Below, in pieces: positions 58,134 to 64,000 of a stretch of DNA of 64,000 bases. The notes beneath the pieces are model-generated. The model was given only the letters and a program-made list of their open reading frames with translations. It was not told where the DNA came from and did not search any database. How positions within the stretch are numbered: position 1 is the stretch's first letter; each line of letters opens with the position of its first letter. Origin of the DNA: Eucalyptus grandis (Eukaryota > Streptophyta > Magnoliopsida > Myrtales > Myrtaceae); NCBI RefSeq assembly GCF_016545825.1, contig NC_052621.1, positions 18,960,910 to 19,024,909 of the forward strand, in the 5' to 3' direction. Made by a program: the position numbers and the translations under genes.

Positions 58134-60028
58134 AAGGTACCAGTCGGTTACAAAACTCTTCGGAGGCGCTCCGCCGATCGCTCACTCTCGCTTTTTGGCG
58201 GTTTTCTCCCGCTCCGGCCACTCCCTCTCGCTCAGCCGCCGCCGCCCCACGCCGATCTCCGTCGCCTCCCCCGCGGCTCAGTGATCTCCCCTCCCTACGT
58301 ACGGACTGGTGAGTGAACTGATCCCATCTGCTATTTCCGTTTTCGCCTTCAATTATCTCCGATAGATCGCGCACTTGGATAGTCTCATCTCAGCTCGCTC
58401 TGCGGCAATCTGGTTTCGACGATTTTCCGATCAATTCCATGCCCTCCGCGGCCGGTCGGGAGAACGAAATAAGGGGATGATTAGAGTGGAGGAATTAGAG
58501 ATTCTCCAAATTTCCAAATTTTTGCGATTCTATGAGTTTCTTCATGTGTGGAGGTTGATTGAATCGCGGCTGGTTCGGTTCATTGTTAATGATGCTACTT
58601 AATGTAGATAGGACTCCGTGTTTCTTTTTCAAATTCCAATCTCAGACTGCTGATGTGATGTTCGCGAAGGTTTTACGTGCTTATTGTATTCTATAAAGTT
58701 GGGTGGTTTTATGTGATGTGATTTCCAGATTTTTGCAATTCGATGAATTTCGTCGTGTGTGGAGGTTGATTGAATCGTAGCTGGTTTATTATTAATGATT
58801 TTACTTAATGTAGATATGACTGTGTTTCTTTTTCCAATTCCAATCTCAGACTGTTATAAGCAAGCTGACGTGATGTTCGTTGGTTAAAGATCGATGCTTG
58901 AGTTATTTTGGTTAAGATTGGGTGATTTTAAATTTTCCTTATGAAGTATGTAAGTTGTCGTTCGAGGAGATATGGTATTGTGCCAATTGTTCTTGGAGAT
59001 TTGATGGTCATATCTTAGGTTGTCATGATGTGGGAGGGACATAATTTGTTTGCCGGACATACAATGGCTCTTAAAGGTTTCGGGCCCTGTTACGCATTTT
59101 TTTTTCTCCTTTTCTGTCGAGAGTCGCTTGTTTAATTATATCTGAGAAATTGGTTCTCCCAATGGGTTCGTAAATATCAGCTAATTTGCAGGTCAGTGAC
59201 AATGTGATAGAAATATTTGTGATTTGGGTTGAGAAGTTTGGTGGTAATTGGATTTGTTCACTTTAGCTAGGATATATTTGTGCTTTTCGAAACTGTGATT
59301 TGAACACAGCAACCATATTTGGACTACAGATCCGTGCAAAAAAACCCTTCAAGAGCAAGCAACGAAGCATAAGGTGGTCATGCTCATTCCCGAGGAGCTA
59401 CGCAATCACCTCTCTTTCGTTTTGTTTCGTTTTTTATTAGGTAGAATTTATGTGATCAATTACTCTATTGTCTCAATTTCCATCCGTATCTCTTTGTTGT
59501 GAAGGAGTCCATGCAAGCGTCAATTGAAGATGGAAGGAAGCAGAAAGTATCATCCCATAGCTTTTTCTCTTTTCTTGTGAGTGCGCTGGATTGATTTTGA
59601 TATATCGATTTTTTATTTTTTTTTGTGTGTGTTAAGTGGCTGTTTGTTCTTAAATATAGGGAGGATTTTAGGAAGCGTCGAATGGAGGAGTTCGAATCTA
59701 CAGTGAGTTTCGGAACTCTAATTCTTGAATTGAGTCGATCTGATTAAGTCTCAATTCTTGGTGGCATGCAGCTCCAAAAAGATGCTCCAAAGGAGTGGGA
59801 TTCCCTGCTTGAAGAGGTAAGATACCGCTTGTCAATGCAATATTAGCTCACAAAAGCTGTAAAGCCCAAGAATAAAAACCAATTCGATTGAATACAATTA
59901 ATATTGATTCAGCCTTACTGTTTATGCAGGAGAAGATGACGTATCAAAAGAAAGCCATGGAGAGAGTTGCATCCCTTATGAAAGGTCTGGAGATATATAA
60001 CAAGCTGGGGGTTGAAGCTGCGGACTAA
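58134..60028 (+). CDS. HMG-box-like protein gene B2 (spliced, damaged 5' part)
   Basis: The leader exon is about 58134-58308 (donor ctg|gtgagt). Exon 2 (about 59330-59393) encodes KHKVVMLIPEELRNH but has ACG where A1 and A2 have the start ATG, and lacks the exon-end GTAG donor seen in B1 and A1. Exons 3-6 are intact and in phase: 59505-59576 (SPCKRQLKMEGSRKYHPIAF, SLFL), 59660-59702 (EDFRKRRMEEFEST), 59772-59816 (LQKDAPKEWDSLLEE), 59930-60028 (EKMTYQKKAMERVASLMKGL, EIYNKLGVEAAD, stop). The assembled region resembles a short plant HMG box: hydrophobic AFxLF, DFRK, EW-SL, EEEK-x2-Y-x2-KA, terminal YN. HMGB proteins bend DNA in chromatin. The assignment is my reading of motifs. The gene may be a recent pseudogene or may start at an internal Met. 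Confidence 0.55.
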
Positions 60029-61218
60029 ACTTCATACACCTTAAAGTTCATAGGGAGAAAAGAGAATTTTTGGAGGTCCTTATACTCATTATAAGCCTAG
60101 CATTGAATATACTGGGTATTCACCTTATCAATATCTCAAATCAAGGATAGGTTCTATTTAGTGCTTAACTGAAATGGGCACTCCGATCGAACCGAGAACC
60201 TTTTGTCAGGCTATTGTTCTCTTGTTTTGTTCCCTAAAACTTATGGAGTAAGACATGGGTTTCTCAATAAGATAAATTCTTTTGATTACATGATGAAGCA
60301 GCTAAATGATCCCAGCAAGAATTTTTGGTACATTTTTAGGTAATTTCCTCTGTTTATTGCGTCATGATTTTTTCTCTTACTAGGGTTTCTGCAGCCTGCA
60401 TAGAATAACGTAAAAGGTTTAGATGATGGTTGTCACACCAATGGAATTGGAATGCTTTCGCAAATTTTATGCGCCTGCCGGTTTGATTGGTGTTGTAAAA
60501 CCCATTGCGCCCTGCTTATGAAATGTGTTGTGCCCGCAATTGATTTTTTTATGCCGCCTTCTTTTTGCAGAAATTTATGTGCTGTTAAGGTGGCCTGAGA
60601 AATTATGTGGACCCTGTCCTTTACGAAGATCCAGAGGTTGACCTCTCCAGTTGTTTCGGCCAACCAACTCTTTCCATGTCTTTCGTCTTGAAATTTGGTT
60701 TTATTATGTGTTTTTGACTTAGTCTTGCCCTCTTCTGGCCAAGGCTTATCTGATTTTCTACGTTGGAGATGTCTAGTAATTTGGCCATCGTGTGCAGCTT
60801 CCCGTTGGTTGATTCACTACTGAACTGCCCTCTCTACACACGAAGTTCTTCACTTGGAATGTGGATAGGCAAAGGTTAGCGAGAATTCTTAGCTGACGTC
60901 AAAATACGAGGATTTTGCCTGTGGACGTATGAACATACAAGAGATTGATGATTGAATACCATATGGATGGGCATAGTTTGCCTTTTGCAAGCACCAATTG
61001 TCTCCACGCTTGATTGTAATTCTTCACCAAGAGTCCCTTCGTTGTATCATCAACCATCTTGTCACTGCTCACAAAGCTCACAGACATTGCTCTATAAGGA
61101 ATTAGGATAGGTGTCCCGAACCTAGCTCTGTGCAGGCAGTCAGGCACTTAGGGTGCCTGGGTTTTAGAGATTCATATCCGGCTACGGGAAAATGATCAGA
61201 GGATCACAGGTTCAAGAC
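60029..61218 (+). other. B2 3' flank with segment T, and spacer
   Basis: 60300-60590 is the third copy of segment T, with the frame MVVTPMELECFRKFYAPAGL at 60426. B2 retains about 290 bases between its stop and segment T that B1 lacks. 60600-61218 shows only unassigned short frames (for example 60899-61147 minus). Confidence 0.55.
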
Positions 61219-62606
61219 TCATCGTTGGATGAATAGTACGTCCATCTCAGGATCCTCTAGCTCCCACGAGCCGTCCTATATCTGAACCATCCTTCTGTTC
61301 ATCATCACCCACCACTCGTCCGGCACCAGATACTCATCCCTAAGGAACGAGTGGTGCTTGTTCACCGGTGCCATGTCCCTCTTCACTTCCAGCTTGAATC
61401 CTCCTTTCGTCCCTTGCCTCCCCGCCAACCCATGCAAATACGCCTCTAGTGAATGCCAATTGTAAATGTTCTTGAGGTACTTGAGGTACTTGGACAGTTG
61501 AGTGTTGATAAGCAACTCTTGTCCGGCGTCAAAGTACCCTGTCACTGGGACCTTCAGACCATGTCGGGCAAGTTGGCAGTGCGCAGGAGGCGCAGGCTTG
61601 GGATGGAGTTGGCAATATTGCAGAATTTGAGATTTCCTACACGGGGGCTCGGGGGAGGGTGTTGTGATTGGATGCCGCACGACCTGTTGTAACCGTTCCA
61701 AGCTATGCTGATAGCATTCAGCGATGCAAGCGCTGCTCCTAGGCTGTGGCCCGCAATGGTTATGCTGATTTTCCTCCTGCTTGTATTGGTCAACCAACCA
61801 CTGCACTTCCGTCAGGACCTGGAATTTCGGGTGAAGAAACCATCAGAAACACCGCGACTGCGAGAGCAACACCTAGAAACACAGTAGAGAAAACATGAGC
61901 TACATGAGGTATAATGAGTTTTGCACCAAATTCTCTCTTCAATGCTTTGATGAGGACGACACTTACCTGCTTCCTGGCACTGGTTTTATTGAACCCTGAG
62001 TGAGGATCGTCCGAGGTGTAGACGGAGGGGAACCCGCTGTGCACTTTAGGAATTATACCATCAACATCGTTTGCGACTGCATCTGCGGCGGTGTCTGCAT
62101 CTGCATCAGGGTGTTTGCCCCAAGTATCTTTGTAGCGGGCGTCAACGGAAAATTGAAATCGCTAGCCGATTCCAGGACCTAAATAGTATCTCTCTAGGCG
62201 ATCAATATATCCCTTCGTCCCAACACAGCCTTGCCTTGGTCAGTCGCCCCTGCAACATACCCTGCCCAGTTCGACTCCTTGTTCCAGGCTTCCCTGGACA
62301 GGACCACAGCAAAAAACATCCGGGAACCTCGACGGAAGATGTCGCGTATAAGCACTTGGTGGTAGTGTACTCAAAAGGGTTGGCGATTGACAAGCCGACC
62401 TTCGAGAACAAATCTTTCAAGCCGTACTGGCTGTCGCCGGCATACTTGGACTTGACCTCGGCGTTGAATGTGTCGTGAGTTGCTTAGGCCCGTTTGCCAT
62501 AGTGGATGAGGTACCGCCTCAGGTCGAGGTCCAGGAGGTCCAGGAGGTTCTTCCAGTTGTTCTGACCACTTAACTCCCTCCATCTCTCTAGTATTTGCTT
62601 AAACAT
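61219..62606 (-). pseudogene. Phospholipase A1-II-type class-3 lipase, disabled
   Basis: Start ATG at 62604-62606 reads [20 protein letters not shown], typical of cytosolic plant phospholipase A1-II enzymes, which release the sn-1 fatty acid. Then [40 protein letters not shown] and FNFPLTPATKILG. After a frame change come SGFPSVYTSDDPHSGFNKTS and an intron (donor cag|gtaagt, acceptor attccag, about 61826-61964). The lipase box GHSLGA is at 61734-61751. Asp in LPDMV and His in YNWHSLEAYLHG complete the triad. Near the end are KDEYLVP-like and MVQI, then DGSWELEDPE after a stop. Lesions: TAA 62484-62486, TAG 62194-62196 and 62179-62181, TAG 61276-61278, plus frameshifts including one just upstream of the lipase box. 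No product of family length is possible. Confidence 0.87.
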
Positions 62607-64000
62607 CGGACTGAATCAGATGAAATCAATCCTCCTCCTACGCTTACTCAGTCCCAAAAGCCCAAGTACTCGTTCCAAAAATTGATGGTTCAAAGTCAAG
62701 TTCAGCTTGTATGACGATCTGATGGGGCGTGCAAATCCTGGAGGTTGGCTGAAACATGAACTTTGGTCAACCTAGCAATATGCGGATTATTGTCGTTCAC
62801 GGTATTTTGGTGGGGTTTCGTTGGAGCGTGGCGTTATTGCCATCATCTGTTTTGCATGACTACATCACCAAGACGATACGCAAATTCTCAGGACTTCCCA
62901 TTACCGTTTTGTCTCCATGCTATTAAGTCCAGATGTGTAGAGCTTGCAGTTTGCGTTGTTGATGTGTTGTAACCGTGCACATAACTCGTATAAGTTCGTT
63001 CTCAACATTCGTTAATATAAATCTTTACAATACAAATTTAAAAGAGAATCACAATAAAATCGCAGCATCATATTTAAGTTTCCTGTCTACCACGTATCAT
63101 GTTCGTATCAATGCCTGTATTCTACTCCAAAAAAAATAGGAAGTACCCGATTAGACAGAGGGAAGATGCTAGTCCTATTGATCAAAATGGGTGCGTTTGG
63201 TTTAGCATTCCTAAGGGGCTTTCAGCCTCCAAAATCCCTTGGAGAAATGATAGACCGTTTGTCAACCATTTTGAAGTAGCTTTCAAGTAAAAATCAGCAT
63301 TGTGAAATTGAAAGTCCAATGCTACTAAGATAATCTCTTGCTTGGACCTCCGATCCCTCGTTGAGATTTATCCTTGATTATTATCTTTCTGCTCATTTGC
63401 TTTGCTTGGTGAATCCTTGTTCTACTTTTGCCGTTAATTCCTTGTTTGGATTGTATTGGACATGGCGACTTAAATAAGTCCCTGGAACTTATATCGATGA
63501 TATAGTTCAGTGTGTGCTGTGTTAATGAATAATCAAGTAACACTTAAATTCGATCCCTCCATCTCTTCCTTGGTCGACTGTCGCATTACTTTATTTGTAG
63601 GATCATGGCTTAGTAAAAAATGAATTATTTTTACTCATCCTTCTTTCAATGTTTTGTAATTTTCTCATCTTATTAGGGGTTGTAATAATGATGAGTTGTT
63701 CGGTTGCAAAGTAAGACATTAAACATGCAACATGATCATGGTTTGGTAACTGTATTACGGTATGATGTTTTCCAAGGTAAATCCACTAAAGAGCAAGTAG
63801 GGAGCCCCAACAATTTACACATTGAGGGAGGAGGCATCAGTCTTTAAAGCATTGGTTGATGGACTTACATTTTTAGGGACAATTAATTGTGCCGGTCCCC
63901 AGTGAAATTAGCTGCATTGAGCAGCAATGAGCCGTCCGTCTCCAAATCTAAATCCGAATATCAATGATCTTTCTTCAAAGTTTAGAACACCAGGAAGAAT
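62607..64000. other. Intergenic DNA
   Basis: No gene is recognised. 'gggtgcgtttggtttagc' at 63189 resembles the end of a DNA-transposon MITE, but no matching second end was found. The upstream sequence of the lipase pseudogene lies here without a clear TATA box. Confidence 0.5.

Noticed and set aside
57888..58374. Long overlapping frames near the B2 leader on both strands
   Set aside because: GC-rich promoter and leader sequence; the B1 counterpart does not conserve the frames, and a splice donor ends the exon.
61195..61225. tRNA-like B box (ggttcaagactc)
   Set aside because: No matching A box or cloverleaf arms; the bases encode the C-terminal tail of the lipase pseudogene on the other strand.
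1..64000. Search for LTR retrotransposon, endogenous viral or bacterial-type operon content
   Set aside because: No protease/integrase polyprotein, coat or movement protein motifs, or operon-like spacing were seen on either strand.

Overview
This is a gene-poor, AT-rich stretch of plant nuclear DNA. The plant assignment rests on a spliced coding family with plant-like introns, a plant-type L1 LINE (DUF4283 ORF1, zf-RVT and a C-terminal RNase H domain), a plant hAT element, TTA-target MITEs and a class-3 lipase of the plant phospholipase A1-II type. I cannot name the species from sequence alone; a eudicot, probably woody, is a guess. No LTR retrotransposon polyprotein, virus-derived sequence, tRNA, rRNA or CRISPR array was recognised.

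Layout. 1-0.65 kb: end of a GC-rich foldback repeat. 0.8-1.93 kb: repeat shared with 37.5-38.4 kb. 1.93-10.49 kb: duplicated block A1, carrying one exon of an HMG-box-like family and split by a 6 kb LINE; its unoccupied twin A2 lies at 54.73-57.26 kb. 10.5-10.97 kb: segment repeated in inverted orientation at 34.24-34.93 kb. 11.73-17.84 and 21.27-28.46 kb: a large direct duplication (D1, D2), each copy holding a broken coiled-coil gene, a MITE and an unidentified exon; part of D1 recurs inverted at 44.44-46.17 kb (E). 17.84-21.25 kb, between D1 and D2: tandem copies of an unrecognised small gene family ('C') with promoter, exon 1 and later exons. 29-31.3 kb: foldback repeats. 31.35-33.34 kb: decayed HMG-box-like gene B1. 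33.4-36.2 kb: shuffled fragments of B and C. 38.53-43.84 kb: complete but disabled hAT transposon. 46.5-48.8 kb: two foldback elements. 51.1-54.7 kb: decayed tandem array in front of A2. 58.13-60.03 kb: HMG-box-like gene B2, the best preserved spliced gene. 61.22-62.61 kb: phospholipase A1-II pseudogene. The rest is AT-rich intergenic DNA.

How it fits together. The window is a museum of segmental duplication. Because most blocks exist in two to five copies, filled and empty insertion sites can be compared inside the window: the LINE (15-bp target duplication, empty twin), the hAT element (8-bp target duplication) and the MITE (TTA target, filled in D1 and D2, empty in E) are resolved to the base. 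The HMG-box-like copies have lost different parts (start and exon-2 donor in B2; exon-3 donor, exon-4 acceptor and reading frame in B1; exon 2 alone in A1 and A2). Nonsense codons in the coiled-coil and lipase pseudogenes look largely like C-to-T or G-to-A changes. I found no clearly new biochemical system; the best candidates for a second look are family C, with GC-rich hairpin sequence in its first intron, and the upstream module shared by five sites.
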